From NCBI GenBank assembly GCA_022578965.1, contig MU400545.1, positions 248,001 to 312,000 on the forward strand: a stretch of DNA of 64,000 nucleotides. The letters run 5' to 3'. The DNA comes from Xylaria sp. FL1777 (lineage: Eukaryota > Ascomycota > Sordariomycetes > Xylariales > Xylariaceae). The notes under the pieces were generated by a model. The model did not search any database. It was not told where the DNA came from and saw only the letters and a program-made list of their open reading frames with translations. A program made the translations under genes and the position numbers. How positions within the stretch are numbered: the stretch's first letter is position 1; each line of letters opens with the position of its first letter. Shown piece by piece: positions 12,101 through 23,285 of the stretch.

Positions 12101-13863
12101 TCTTCTGATTGCTTCCATAATCAGCCCTCGACTGACTGGATCTAGCCCGCTGGTGACTTCATCGAGGATGAGAACTGGAGGGTCTCTGAGCTTAGCTCTT
12201 GCTAGAGCAAGTCGCTGTTTCTGTCCACCACTGAGAGTATGACCACCACCACCGACGTAGGTCTCCATGCCGTATGGGAGACTTGTTATTGTGGATTGTA
12301 GAAGTGCTGTTTCGCAAGCAGCTTTGACCTCTTCAGTAGAGGCGCGTGCAGGGTTGTTGTGGCCGAAAGCGACGTTCATGAAGAAGCTATCGTTAAAGAG
12401 AACACTTGTCTGTTGGATTAAGGTAACATTGTGTCGAAGCCAGTCGATATCCAAGGTTCTAATGGCGTGGCCATCAATTAAAATTTCGCCGCTGAGCGGC
12501 TCATAGAAATTTAGCAGGAGATTACCTAGAGTGCTCTTTCCTGAGCCACTTCTCCCAATAATGAAGCAAAGTTCGCCGGCCTGGAAGTGGAATGAAGATT
12601 TTTGTAAGACTATTTTGGGGGGATTCGACGGGTAGGCGAAGGTTATCTAAGAGGCAAGTTAGCTCAATCAACAGATTTCAAGAAGGGAGACTCATACATT
12701 TCGCATTTCGATATCACCCCTGCACTCCTCAGGAATGTGACCACCCATCATAGGATGGATCGTCCGCCCGTCTTCAATATTATGGGAGACAGCACGGAGA
12801 GCCTGAGCTGCAGAAATTCCTTTAGCCAGCACCAGATACGTGGGAACGAATGCCTCAATGGCCTGTAGCGCTGCGAGTGCGGCGTAAAACGTGGTCAGAA
12901 CGTTTCCAGGGCTCAACCCCTGATCGACAAGGACGGCACCGTAATAGAATCCAACGACGAAAAGACTTTCGAGCCAAAACTTGACGTAGCCGATTTGGTA
13001 TGCGTTTGCGCGGGCTTGAATGAGATATTTCTCCATGGACAGTCTAATCGCAGCGGTGTATTGCCATGTTTCGTGATCGACTCCATTAAAAACCTTAACA
13101 AGGTCAATTGCAGAGATAGCCGAGAATGCAAATTTCGATGCGCGCGACAGTTCTTTCCTTTGCGCTTGAATTGCTGGCTGGATTGGGCGGGTGAGCAGGT
13201 GGAGAATGGCAACCGAGACGGGAATAGAAGCCAGCAGCACCAATGTTAACTTCCATGCGGTAATTAGAGCAACTATGAGATTTGCGATGGATGTAGCGAG
13301 TCTAGCGGCTAGGGAACCGAGTGCCACGGACGATGCGACCTGCAACTCACGCGTCTGTCTGGTGCACTGTCAGCAGTGTTGCTCCCATTTTTCGATCTGG
13401 GGATTTAACCATACGCTTGGATTCTGACTAGTAGGCTGGCTACGCCGTCTTGCTGGGCATCAAACCATTGCATCTCTTTCTTCAGCATGCCGTGAAATAT
13501 CCTGCCTCGAATGCTTCTCGCTTGCACTTCACTAAAGGCAATCCATGAGAACATGAAAGCGAAGTTGACCAGGAAACCTGCGCCACCAACGACTACCAGT
13601 AAAATACACCACGAAGAGACCTGAGCCGCAGTATCGGCTCCGGTGAGTTGGCCGGAGCCAAACTGAGAAATCACTGCAAAAATTCTACCCAGTAGAATAG
13701 ACATGGAGGTCATGAAAGCACCCGATAGAACTGCTCCTACTAAGCCGGCGACTAATAGCCAGCAGTGTCGCCAGGTCGTGAATGTGAACAAGTCCCGAAA
13801 AGAGGTTTTTTGTAGCCGGTGAGAGGTAGACTGGGTAGCAAGAGTCGAAGGTGGCGACTCCAT
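9197..13863 (-). CDS. Full-length ABCB exporter resembling the Ste6 a-factor transporter
   Basis: Three exons on the minus strand, 13863-13415, 13358-12698 and 12646-9197, give about 1519 aa in TMD-NBD-TMD-NBD order. NBD1 has Walker A GRSGSGKST just after the second splice, signature LSGGQKQR and Walker B LILDE. NBD2 has GPSGCGKST, VSGGQAQR and LVLDE. The linker between the halves is long and charged. NBD1 text such as LFNDSFFMNVAFG is closer to yeast Ste6 than to generic multidrug ABCB proteins, so export of a farnesylated pheromone or similar peptide is a reasonable guess; drug or metabolite export cannot be excluded. The first intron interrupts the coupling region before ELQVASSVALG. The NBD2 half ends about 1.3 kb from the exon 3 terminus read here, followed by a polar tail of roughly 100 residues. 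Confidence 0.9.
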
Positions 13864-14772
13864 TGTTTACCGATCACCAGCCGGTGTAACAGTAACTTGG
13901 GCGCAACAGAGCTTGAAAGCGAGAAGCTACAAATTTGGTTGATGATGTTTGGCCTAGAAAATGGAATACAAACAAGGTCGTCTTGTCACCTTGACTGATT
14001 GGCATTTCTGTGATGGTTAGGGCGATGCAACTAGAGGATTGTTTACTTTAGCTTGTGTGTGTGATGTATGTTATGTATCTGGTTGCCCAACAACGGACAC
14101 GCCATCATTTGGGCTGATTACTCCTGTTGCTGAGGATGGCAGTAAACAATAGTGTAAAATATCGACTAAAGGCGGGTTATCCGGGCTGGGGCTGCTTTGT
14201 TCTGGATTGACTGCTGCGTTCGACCAAAGAACCTGCGTAGCGATTATAATTTCAAAGACCTCAAGACAATAAAGAGCACCGGAACCTTTCGTATCTGAGC
14301 AATTAATTTAGCCATATCACCGTGCACTGTTCACAACCGAGCCGAAAACCATTTGGTTACGTTTGATTTCAAAGGCGAGCGCGTCATATATCCGAAATAA
14401 CCTCAAATTAGGCTCTCTACGATGGAATAGACGTCTGGATGGTTCGTAGGTCTCTGGACATACCGAAATCGATACGTCGCCCACTACGGCGGCCTGCTTC
14501 GTGACACCTGCATCCAGAACAGAGACTCGGAAGTCTGACTACTCACCGTGAGTTACACTGAGCGCGGGAAGAGGAAAACGTAATAGAGGCGAACAGCAAC
14601 GTGCGAACGAAACTCCATCGCTTAGCCGCTGTGACGAACCGCCACCCTTCGGCGTCAGGATATAGTCGAAGCCAGAGTGATTTCGAGTAAGCCCGTCGGG
14701 CAGCGTCGCATTAGCCTAGTTCTTGGTATTCCTAGAATACCCAACATTTTCCATCGCCATGTCGCGGCCTTT
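13864..14772. other. Intergenic region upstream of the ABC exporter
   Basis: Promoter side of the ABC gene and 3' side of the PBDC1-like gene. No ORF with family features is seen. Confidence 0.5.
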
Positions 14773-15496
14773 TCATTTTTTCTCAGCCTTTGCTTTCTCG
14801 TAGATCCAGTCATTCAGCCCGGCGCGGTTACGGGCGATCTCGACGGCATAGAACTGCATTCTGGGGACTAATGCGATTGCACAGTGAATAGTCAGCCAAG
14901 GCACTCTCCCGGCCTCCCACCCTCGCCGCAAGGACCAGAGGGCGGCTTCAGGAACGCATACCAAATATTGTTGTGTCTTGGTCGTACTCGACCTTGGGGC
15001 TCGAGCGTAGCATGGTGCCAAAATTGTAATCATCAATCTTCTTCTCGTAGGGCATCATGAACTTGCGCCACCTCTCCTTGCCGGTCTTGCTTTTCATCTC
15101 GTTCTCGTCTATCGTCGCAGCAGGGTCGAATTCGGGGAAGTCGGTGTTGAGGTGCTTGAGGATATCGTCATCCATCTTGGTCAGCCGTAGCGCAGAGCCC
15201 TTGACCTTCTGCAAGATGGCCCAGTACGTCTCGAGGTGCTGCACAGCTGTGATGGTTACAATCTTCAGCGTCAGAGAATCAAACTGGAAAAGGAGGACGC
15301 ATCCGAGCAAGAAGCAACTAACCTTTGACGGCAAACTGCTTTTCAATCTGCAGCGATGACGGCGATGTGGTTAGCTAAGATAGGCAAACTACTTGTTGGG
15401 GAGGGAATGACAACTCACATCTTCGAGGTTGTCGGCGTTCTCAGCATCAAAGTTGGCCGGAACTGGCCCTGTCATTTTAAAGAGGGCATCGTCCAT
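14773..15496 (-). CDS. PBDC1 / UPF0368 (Ypl225w-like) cytosolic protein
   Basis: Four exons on the minus strand (15496-15419, 15347-15323, 15246-14962, 14867-14773) encode 160 aa. The family is recognised from the blocks VQHLETYWAILQKV, DDDILKHLNTDFPE, WRKFMMPYEKKIDDYNFG and the C-terminal QFYAVEIARNRAGLNDW. The conserved core only appears after splicing a 25-nt micro-exon (encoding IEKQFAVK). The yeast member Ypl225w has been linked to co-translational folding of elongation factor eEF1A. This is a conserved housekeeping gene, in contrast to the accessory genes around it. The final exon supplies the Lys-rich end. It is divergent from the FAD monooxygenase. Confidence 0.92.
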
Positions 15497-16523
15497 GATG
15501 TCCTGTTTCTCCTGTTCCTTTTTCTGTTTCTGTTTTTGTCGCGCCGGTGTACGAGAGGTGGTAAGGTAAAGTAATCAGTATGCGGTGATGAGATGTGGTA
15601 ATGTCTTCGTAGTAGGCTACCTAGACAAAATCAAAATCAATGTACAATACCTATTACCTAGTAATTTGCCCCACGTTGTTTTTGTAGGTCAACTGGGGAT
15701 GGAGGGGTTGCAAACAGACCAAGGGCATATAAGAATATTGGGCTTGGTTGGGCACCCTAGGTAGTTAAACTTATCCTTCTACACCTTTAGGCAAGTAGAA
15801 CTTTAAATGGCGCTTCTGTAGTTTTTTTTGTTTAAAAAAAAAAACGAAAAGCAAAACGAAAAAAATCCAGACTACATGTTTTGCTTGCCTTGATCGTTTG
15901 GTTAATCATTTATTCTTGTCTAGTGAATTGGGGTTGTTTGTTTATTGTTTAGGTCGGACATCTTTAACACCGAGTACAATGATCGCGGTGCTCCTCGTAT
16001 TTCGTTTCCGGAGCCCGGACAAGAGGCTTCACCGAGATCACCATGCCATGGCCGGCGATGGCGTCTGTTCAACCAATGAAAACACTAGTCTTGCAGCTCT
16101 ACTGCGTACGTTCAGTAGGACTGAGTAGGGCTGAGCAGGCCTTTCGTCGCTAGCAAGTTTTGTCCACCAAATTCACCATACTTGCGTTGACAAATAGGTT
16201 GCAATCATCAATCATCCATGTCTGCTACGCTTACAAAGGCATTGATACTACCGCGTCGTGAGAAACGAGAAACGAGAGACGAGATATAAGAGACGCGTGG
16301 CGCCATAAGTATGATACGGTAGGGCCTCAAATGATCAAGGCATGCGATAAAGCCCTCAAATTGCTAGTACAGCATCCCAGGTCTAGATAGCTCCTGCTAG
16401 TATGGACGGCTGACCTAGTTTTCATATTCATCTTCATTATTTCTTGTCCAATCTTCTTACCACGGTTATCATTGTTGCTTAGAACTCATATCAAAGTTGT
16501 CTACCGGGCGACGGCTACCGTGA
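15497..16523. other. Divergent promoter region
   Basis: Lies between the PBDC1-like gene and the FAD monooxygenase. A long A-run lies at about 15832-15844, with T- and C-rich tracts at about 15500-15540. No gene is seen. Confidence 0.5.
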
Positions 16524-17792
16524 ATGATGAACGCACAAGAGAGTCAGAAACATTTTCTTTCGGGAAAGAAGATCGTCGTGGCTGGTGCTGGAGTCGCCGG
16601 GCTCGCATTCGTCATTGCCCTCCGGAAGCTGTGGCCTCCGTCTGTTGAGCCGCCAGTCGTTGTTATCTACGACCGTGATATCGAAGAGTCAAGTATTCGG
16701 CGGGAGGGATACTCGCTGTCGCTGAATGGAATTGACCGCGATAGTGGGCTATATGCACTGAAGCAGCTTGGATTGCTTGACGAGATCATTAAGCTAGCTG
16801 TATTCCCCGTGGAAGACCAGGGCCAAGGGGAAGGCCACTTCACCATGTGGACGCATGAGTTCCAGCCTATGATCAGTGTGCGGCCGAGGGTGATTCCAGA
16901 GCTGCCCATAGCAGGCATGCGTATAGCTCGGAAGGACCTGCGCCGTCTACTTGTCGAAGCAGCGTCTGCAAGCACTGATATTCGATGGGGAACAACATGC
17001 ACTGCCGTCCAGCAACTGCGTGACGGACGGCTCCTAATCCGGCTCGTGAACGAAGAATCTGCCGAGAGGGACGAGGAGTGCGACGTTCTTGTGGCTGCTG
17101 ATGGGGCTTCCAGCAAGATTAGGGCCTGCTTGCGGCCAGACGACAACCTGCAATTTGCCGGGTCGGTCCAGATGGCCGGGAGCGCCAGGTTCGAGACAGC
17201 AATCCCCTCTCCCCTCGACAAAAGCTGGGGCGGCGTTCTAACGGGGACAGGGGCCGCCTGCTTCTTCTCGCGCGTAGATCAGCATACAGTCGTGTGGGCG
17301 TTGAGCATCCTCGAGTCGGAACCGAGACCAAAATATGATAATCGGGATCCACAACAAGTCCAAGAAATGCTTCGTCAGGCGAGAGAGCTGGGAAAGGACA
17401 TCGCGGAGCCATTCAAGACCATCGTCGACGCAACCGACCCGTCGACTACACTCGTCTTGAACGCAATGGACAAGCAGCCATTTCCTCACGGTACAAAAGC
17501 AGGCCCGGCCATTTTCATTGGGGACGCAAACCATGCCGTGAGCCCGTTTGCCGGCAATGGTGCTAATTTGGCACTGAAAGACGGGTGGGACTTGGCTGAG
17601 CAGCTGTGCCAGTCAAACAATCTGGATGGTGCCGTGATGGCTTATGACAAACGAAGCGTTCCCCGGGCGATCGCAACGCTCAAAAGCTCTCATTGGCGCA
17701 TTAAAGTAGGGCATGCCACAGGATTGGGGTATTGGATGTATCGCATCTTGTTCACCGGGGCTGGGACTATGATGAAGCTTCTTGGTCAGTGA
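16524..17792 (+). CDS. FAD-dependent aromatic-type monooxygenase (PHBH/TetX-like)
   Basis: An intronless ORF of 422 aa. The FAD-binding GxGxxG reads VVAGAGVAGLA at residues 19-28. The middle DG motif reads LVAADGASSKIRA at about residues 189-201. The GD motif reads IFIGDANHAVSPFAGNGAN at about residues 330-348. This set defines class A flavoprotein monooxygenases, which use NAD(P)H and oxygen to hydroxylate or epoxidise organic substrates. No C-terminal membrane anchors are visible, unlike the FAD epoxidases of fungal indole-diterpene and meroterpenoid pathways. The next genes on the same strand are an MFS exporter, a reductase and a Zn2Cys6 regulator, suggesting a small detoxification or secondary-metabolism group. 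The substrate is unknown. Confidence 0.92.
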   Translation: MMNAQESQKHFLSGKKIVVAGAGVAGLAFVIALRKLWPPSVEPPVVVIYDRDIEESSIRREGYSLSLNGIDRDSGLYALKQLGLLDEIIKLAVFPVEDQGQGEGHFTMWTHEFQPMISVRPRVIPELPIAGMRIARKDLRRLLVEAASASTDIRWGTTCTAVQQLRDGRLLIRLVNEESAERDEECDVLVAADGASSKIRACLRPDDNLQFAGSVQMAGSARFETAIPSPLDKSWGGVLTGTGAACFFSRVDQHTVVWALSILESEPRPKYDNRDPQQVQEMLRQARELGKDIAEPFKTIVDATDPSTTLVLNAMDKQPFPHGTKAGPAIFIGDANHAVSPFAGNGANLALKDGWDLAEQLCQSNNLDGAVMAYDKRSVPRAIATLKSSHWRIKVGHATGLGYWMYRILFTGAGTMMKLLGQ

Positions 17793-18837
17793 CACGGCCC
17801 TATACCGAACAATTACCTACTGCGTACATGGAGGCATCTCAATCGCCCTATTCGCTCCTCTATCCATGAGCTACACGTACAGCATGTAATGCTCCACCGC
17901 GTTTACATGTACGTGCCTGGCGAGCACTGACAATTGACTCTTCCCGGCCTATTTCCGTATTTCCGCAGCACATACTGGATAATACTTACTGTATTTCCCC
18001 TCAATCTGTGTCACCACAATTCACCTCTCCTCATCTTGTATGCTTGAATGCTTTTATTTGCTCGCTTCCCTACCTTAGCTGCCTTATCCATCCACGCCAC
18101 ACCCGCTAAATAGTTCCCCTTCGTCGGGTGCCTACATGATGCGAGGAGCCGTGGCTACTACCTAGTAATAATGTCTCAGTATTCGCTGACTCCTACGATC
18201 TATACTAACTGCATGCCTTCCCGCATGCTGGACCACGGCCCAATCAAGCGCAGATAACCGCCTTGAAGAGATCGACATGGTCTCGTGGGCGTTGTGTGTA
18301 TGTAGGTATACTGTATGTGGTAGGACATGGGTGGGGGGGATTTATTCTGTGTACCTAGCATAGGGTACTACAGGTAGGTATTTGAAGCCTTTTTAATGTA
18401 CACGGGCACAGACCAGAACAATGCAAATAATCTTGACAATTCCCGCTGTCAGAGCCCAACAGGAATCGATGCTGTATTCAAGCTGTGAAATGTGCTCCCG
18501 ATACTTATGTAGTATGTATTTGCTTCGTGACCCAGGTGAAAAAAGATTTCGTAGGTGTGGAGAGTAACTGACTAGGTACATACCTCTAAGTAAGTATGTA
18601 TAATACCTACTGAGAAGGATAGTATAGGTATTCTCAGTACCTACTGCGTAGGTAGGTGCATACTAGGTGGGGATGCGGGCCGCCGAGGCTACTGTAAGCA
18701 CCATCCCCGGAAATAAGCAAAAGTCTACATCAACCTGCACAGTACATACACACCTAGGTATGTAGGCAACGTGAGTGAGTACAATGGGTCTGGTGGATAG
18801 GTTCCTTCAAAGTGGTGGTTCGCATCCATTCCCTACC
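17793..18837. other. Intergenic region rich in GTAGGTA/CCTAGG motifs
   Basis: No gene is seen. Positions 18360-18670 and 18740-18765 hold many short GTAGGTA, TACCTA and ACCTAGGTA elements on both strands, able to form small hairpins. The region leads directly into the TIR element at 18840. Confidence 0.55.
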
Positions 18838-18839
18838 TA

Positions 18840-19123
18840 GGTACGAAGGTCGCGGCAAAAAGTTCTAATCATCCTTGGCACTCCACATAGTGTGTATAGC
18901 TTGGACTTCATACGGCTTGGGCACCAAGCCAGCCAGAGCTTTGATTGAATGGGCAGTCGGTTGGCAATCAGTAGCAACTGGTAGCGGTCCGTAAAAAAGA
19001 CTTGGCACTTGGTACAGGCCGCATACACTTGGTAGATAATCTACGGGTTCAAAAAACGCTAAAGATTCTGCACTGTTTATTAGCCTAGGAATGATTAGAA
19101 CTTTTTGCCGCGACCTTCGTACC
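18840..19123. mobile_element. Small TIR element (MITE-like, TA target duplication)
   Basis: Positions 18840-18872 and 19091-19123 are identical 33-base inverted repeats, each starting GGTACGAAGG from the outside. Both outer ends are flanked by TA (18838-18839 and 19124-19125), consistent with a Tc1/mariner-type target duplication. The element is 284 bases and has no transposase, so it would be non-autonomous. A 63-aa minus-strand ORF (19028-18837) runs from the interior into the left TIR but resembles no protein I know. Perfect arms imply recent origin or recent mobility. Confidence 0.8.
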
Positions 19124-19314
19124 TACATATTCCAAGGTGGCCTTCCGCTCATCAAATCCCGGTCGACATCTTCAATCTTCTTACCCAGCATGCATATCAT
19201 TGCAGCCAGTCGATAGATCTTGACCGTGAACCGTGGCTCTGGATAATACAGCCCTTGGTGTGTGGCGTCGGGATGTTACACATTCGCCTGGACTTTTGTT
19301 GATGGCTGTTGTTC

Positions 19315-19361
19315 ATGATGATGATGAGGATGATGACGATGGCGGCGGCGGTGGTGATGAC
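19315..19361. repeat. GAT/GGC trinucleotide-rich tract
   Basis: An imperfect run of GAT/GAC followed by GGC/GGT units. Read on the minus strand it gives a His-rich peptide in an ORF (19467-19276) that is not supported otherwise. Confidence 0.6.
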
Positions 19362-19634
19362 CCTGATTTGTTATTGCTACCTCGTTAAGGGTAGATAGCA
19401 CCTGAAGAGAGAGGCGCGGAGCTTCAAGTCGGCCGACTCGACGGGGCTCGAATATCGGTAAATGCACACGGCACTACGGCACGCACCCTGAAGCCAGTCA
19501 GTTTCTACCCATGACCGACGTCGGATATAAGGTTACCTATTTCTGCCAGCCTGCTTTGACTGTCTTATATGTCCGAGTGCCAAAGACCCCGTCCTAGCCA
19601 GCCAAGAAAAAGTGACTTACGCCTTGATTAGTCT

Positions 19635-19666
19635 GTAAGTAGGTGGGTGGGTAGGTAGGTAGGTAG
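19635..19666. repeat. (GTAG/GTGG)n tetranucleotide repeat
   Basis: Tandem GTAG and GTGG units about 390 bases before the MFS start. Perfect GTAG units occupy 19651-19666. Confidence 0.8.
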
Positions 19667-20050
19667 CCGTGAGAACCATCTACTAGTAAGATCGATGATG
19701 AATTCGGAGAGCTCTCGCGTCTTCGCGCCTAGCATGGATGGGCCTTTCTTTGTCTCCGCTAGGTTAACAGGGCCTCTGTCCCAATCCGCTCATCAATTAC
19801 TTATCTCTCCGTATTTGTGTACGTATTCCCGGGGCCAAGCGGGTCTTTATTCGCTTTTCAAAATTAAGTTGATAAGTCCGACCGCTGATCAAGCCTTGTC
19901 GGAGAGGGTGCTTACACCCTCAGTCAGTCTCCTCGTCCGGCAACGGAACCATCTTGCTGCATGCCTTTATGTTCTCCCGGAGTGCATTGTATCGCCGGTG
20001 ATGGTTGTATGTACCATTAACACACACGGCCTACTATCTTTGAACTCACG

Positions 20051-22066
20051 ATGGACCCGGTAGGTCTTGGCAGCCCACTGGCTCGGGGTCGACGGGAGTC
20101 AAGCCTCTCAGGTCGAATATCTGAACAGAAGGTTGATGACCATGCTACTCAAAGCCTCTATCCCGGCCGTAATCGACCCGAAGATGAAAAGAAGGGAGGA
20201 GAAGGAAAAGAAACTTATGATAAAGAACCGGAGATCAGTTGGTCGCCGTCGCCTTCGCCAGAGACGGGTACTCAAGTTTCCGCATTGCTGGACCGCAACA
20301 GCCAGATCGATTACATGTATCTAACCTTCGATACCGTCCTTCCGGCTCCGAATATCTCAGAAGGAACGGCGGAGGCTGCGATCCCAGGGTCGCCGGACCT
20401 CTCTCGCTATGTTGATCCTCTCCGGTGGCCCAGGACCAGGAAGAACGTCATGGTTGCCGTAGCCTGCGTGGGGACGCTGGCAACAGCGTATGCCGCCGGT
20501 GCATACTCCCCGCCCCTAGACCGGATCGCTGCAGAGCTTCAGACGACTCACGAGGTAGCGTTGCTGGGTGTTACGACGTTCTGTCTAGGCTTTGCTTACG
20601 CGCCCATGGTTCTTGCCCCGTTCTCCGAGATCAACGGGCGCTACCCTATCTTTGCTGTCGCTGGTGTCGTCTTTACCCTGTTCCAAGCCGTGTGTGGCAT
20701 CGTCACGACGGTTCCAGGGATGCTCCTGGCTCGATTCTTTACGGGTGTCGGTGGCAGTGTGTTCAGTACTATGGTTGGCGGTGTCATATCCGACCTCTAC
20801 GATAAAGAGGGCCGGAATACTCCCATGGCAATTTTCAGCATGTCAGTTCTTATTGGCACTGGCCTGGGACCATTGATCTCTTCTATAATCGTTGAGCAGA
20901 GCGGATCTAACACCCAGACGTGGAAGTGGGTGTTCTGGCATCAAGTCATTGCCGATTTTGTCGTGGGCCTTGCCGTTGTCATCCTCTTCAAAGAGAGTCG
21001 TGGTTCGGTCGTCCTATCGAAGAAAGCGAAGGCACTGAATGAATGGTACGAGCAATTAGAGGAGAAAGGCTTCGTTGGTGTTTGGGTTCAAGAGAATGCA
21101 TATCCGGCGTTACGTCAGGGCCAGCCCCCTGCTCGATTTCCCGAAAGCTGCGAGAAACAGCCGCCGTGCTTAACTAAAGCTATTGTAAGTCCAGATGGCG
21201 CGAAGCTGCAACGCATTCGGTGGACCACGATTGAAGACGAGGCGCGGGGGTCCATTATGGCTATGGTTTCGACATCGCTCACCCGTCCTTTCCACCTCCT
21301 CTTCACGGAACCCATAGTGTTTTTCTTCTCCCTATGGGTCTCTTTTGCGTGGGCAGTCCTTTACCTGACATTCGGATCAATCCCGCTAGTATTTCGCCGG
21401 CAGTACAACTTCAATACCCAGCAGTCGGGCTACGTATTCGTTGCCATGATCCTTGGGTCTATTATAGCAGCTGTCTTTGGCATCCTTCAGGAGGACCTAC
21501 TAAAGCACCGTAACTGGAAAAGTACATCAACTAGCTCAAGCAGCGACAGCGACGCCGATGCCGTCGAACCCAGCCCCCATCGTCTTTGGGTATTCATTCG
21601 GCGACGCTTCCCGGCTGAATCTCCCGAGTCTAGACTCTATTTCACATGTTTCACCGCCGTATTCCTCCCTCTCGGCTTGTTCTTATTTGGATTTTCCGCT
21701 GAACCCTCAACTCACTGGATCGCTCCCACCATCGGGATTGGGTTCGCTACAGCGGGCATATACTATGTCTACCTAGCCACCTTCAACTACCTAGCCGACA
21801 TCTACCAGGCTTTCGCGTCATCGGCTATCGCGGCGCAGTCATTTTGTCGCAATATTTTAGGCGGTGTGTTTCCCTTGGTAACAACACCGTTGTTCGTGAA
21901 CTTAGGAGAAGACGCTGCAGGCGGGCTCTTGGGTGCTATTGCGACTCTTTTGACGGTGGTCCCCTGGGCTTTGGTCTTATTTGGGGATAAGATCCGGCGT
22001 AGAAGTAAATATGCTATAGTAAGCGTAACCGCACCCCGCCAGAAACGCATTACTGACCTGTCATAG
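20051..22066 (+). CDS. MFS drug:H+ antiporter (DHA1 family)
   Basis: An intronless ORF of 671 aa. A polar N-terminus of about 130 residues precedes LRWPRTRKNVMVAVACVGTL, where the first membrane segment begins. About 12 hydrophobic segments follow, with MFS marks such as APFSEINGRYPIF after TM2 and RFFTGVGGSVFSTMVGG around TM4. A long central loop and a Ser/Asp-rich insert (about residues 495-515) divide the halves. RRRFPAESPESRLYF is typical of fungal DHA1 polyamine/drug exporters. It likely exports a toxic or secondary metabolite at the plasma membrane. Its place between a flavin monooxygenase and an aldo/keto reductase plus regulator fits self-protection or detoxification. The ORF at 19695-20063 overlapping its start is not considered real. 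Confidence 0.92.
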   Translation: MDPVGLGSPLARGRRESSLSGRISEQKVDDHATQSLYPGRNRPEDEKKGGEGKETYDKEPEISWSPSPSPETGTQVSALLDRNSQIDYMYLTFDTVLPAPNISEGTAEAAIPGSPDLSRYVDPLRWPRTRKNVMVAVACVGTLATAYAAGAYSPPLDRIAAELQTTHEVALLGVTTFCLGFAYAPMVLAPFSEINGRYPIFAVAGVVFTLFQAVCGIVTTVPGMLLARFFTGVGGSVFSTMVGGVISDLYDKEGRNTPMAIFSMSVLIGTGLGPLISSIIVEQSGSNTQTWKWVFWHQVIADFVVGLAVVILFKESRGSVVLSKKAKALNEWYEQLEEKGFVGVWVQENAYPALRQGQPPARFPESCEKQPPCLTKAIVSPDGAKLQRIRWTTIEDEARGSIMAMVSTSLTRPFHLLFTEPIVFFFSLWVSFAWAVLYLTFGSIPLVFRRQYNFNTQQSGYVFVAMILGSIIAAVFGILQEDLLKHRNWKSTSTSSSSDSDADAVEPSPHRLWVFIRRRFPAESPESRLYFTCFTAVFLPLGLFLFGFSAEPSTHWIAPTIGIGFATAGIYYVYLATFNYLADIYQAFASSAIAAQSFCRNILGGVFPLVTTPLFVNLGEDAAGGLLGAIATLLTVVPWALVLFGDKIRRRSKYAIVSVTAPRQKRITDLS

Positions 22067-23200
22067 GCTTTAGAGGAATCTGCATAGATCTGCATAGATA
22101 GGTCATAGCTAAAACATGGGATATTTTTGGTTTATGCTTGATAGTTTGCTTGGCAACAGTGAATGATGCTGCTTGCGTAACAACTCAACTCTTTCTACCA
22201 CAGTATCACTGTTATTTACAAGCTAGCTTCTGGAACTTAGATCTTCTAAAGACTGTTTAGTTGATCCCTTCTGGAGAGTGCACTGGTCAACTTCCATATG
22301 AATAAGTGTATAGCCAGATCTACGCGACAATATCTACGACGCTTCGCAAATTCATGGACGGAATCCCCCTGTGGTCTGGGTCACATGGCTTTGGTAACGA
22401 CTGACGTTTCTACTTCGGCTACCAATATCCGGAGCTTTCTTAGATTTCGTCTGATTTGGTTTCAAGACCTAATTTTCACCTTATAGGCTCTTATCGTCCT
22501 TTGCACCATAGCGTAGATGAATAAGTTCGTATCGGTTAGTGATATACAGGTGGTGCAGTGTGACACTATCTGGAAGTACGCTGATGACTTCATATCTTTT
22601 GGCCACGCTCGGAAATCTATGGCACTGGCCGCAATTCTGGCACTGGACTTTGAATACTTTGGCCGGGTACAAAGATTAGGGCAAGATGGTAATATGGACA
22701 TGCTCACAGTCGAGGCCCCAACTTAACATGTTTCTAGCGTTCAGTTCCCGCTTATATGAGACAGATAGACATGTATCGGGCAATCCGAAATTATAAGCTT
22801 CTGCGTTTCACGGAGTATACCAACCTTTCATTTGAAAAGAGTTGACGATACTGTGTCCAAACTCGCTCCTATAAGGACTTTTTGTCAGGTAATCCAGTCA
22901 CCATCGCCTTGCGACTGCTACGGTTTTAAGTTTATAAACGCCGTGGACCGCATAATGCCATGGCTTTAAACAGGAAGATAGGGATCACAACGATCCATGA
23001 AGCCGTCTCTGTACACATATATTTGTATGGGTTGATGGTGGGAACAAAAGATTTTGATTGGCTGACTCGGAAAAGGTGGTCTTTGATTGGACACTTCGAT
23101 GTGTAGAGACCCCATCAGGATCCGATACTGCTCATGTAAAGTCGCCCATCATCTAGGCACGGGTTATATCGAAAAGCCGTCGGAGTTCGGAGTATGAGGA
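22067..23200. other. Intergenic region, nothing recognised
   Basis: Spacer between the MFS gene and the aldo/keto reductase gene. The short ORFs at 22298-22726 have no family features. Confidence 0.5.
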
Positions 23201-23207
23201 TATATAA
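23201..23207 (+). promoter_or_regulatory. Probable TATA box of the aldo/keto reductase gene
   Basis: TATATAA lies 79 bases before the chosen ATG at 23286, correctly oriented. Confidence 0.4.
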
Positions 23208-23285
23208 TCCAAGGTTCGACTCCCAGGTCTATGGCTTTTGTCGGGACATCAAACTACTTACATTTCTATCATTCGAAAAGCAAAA

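Noticed and set aside
16524..17792. FAD monooxygenase as the epoxidase of a meroterpenoid pathway
   Set aside because: It lacks the C-terminal membrane helices of that group and lies 30 kb from the UbiA gene.
19695..20063. 122-aa ORF overlapping the MFS start
   Set aside because: Overlaps the MFS start in another frame and has no domain; most likely chance in the leader.
23190..23230. tRNA-like GGTTCGACTCC box
   Set aside because: No matching acceptor or anticodon stem could be folded upstream. The same failure applies to the similar GGTTTAAATCC box near 49650.
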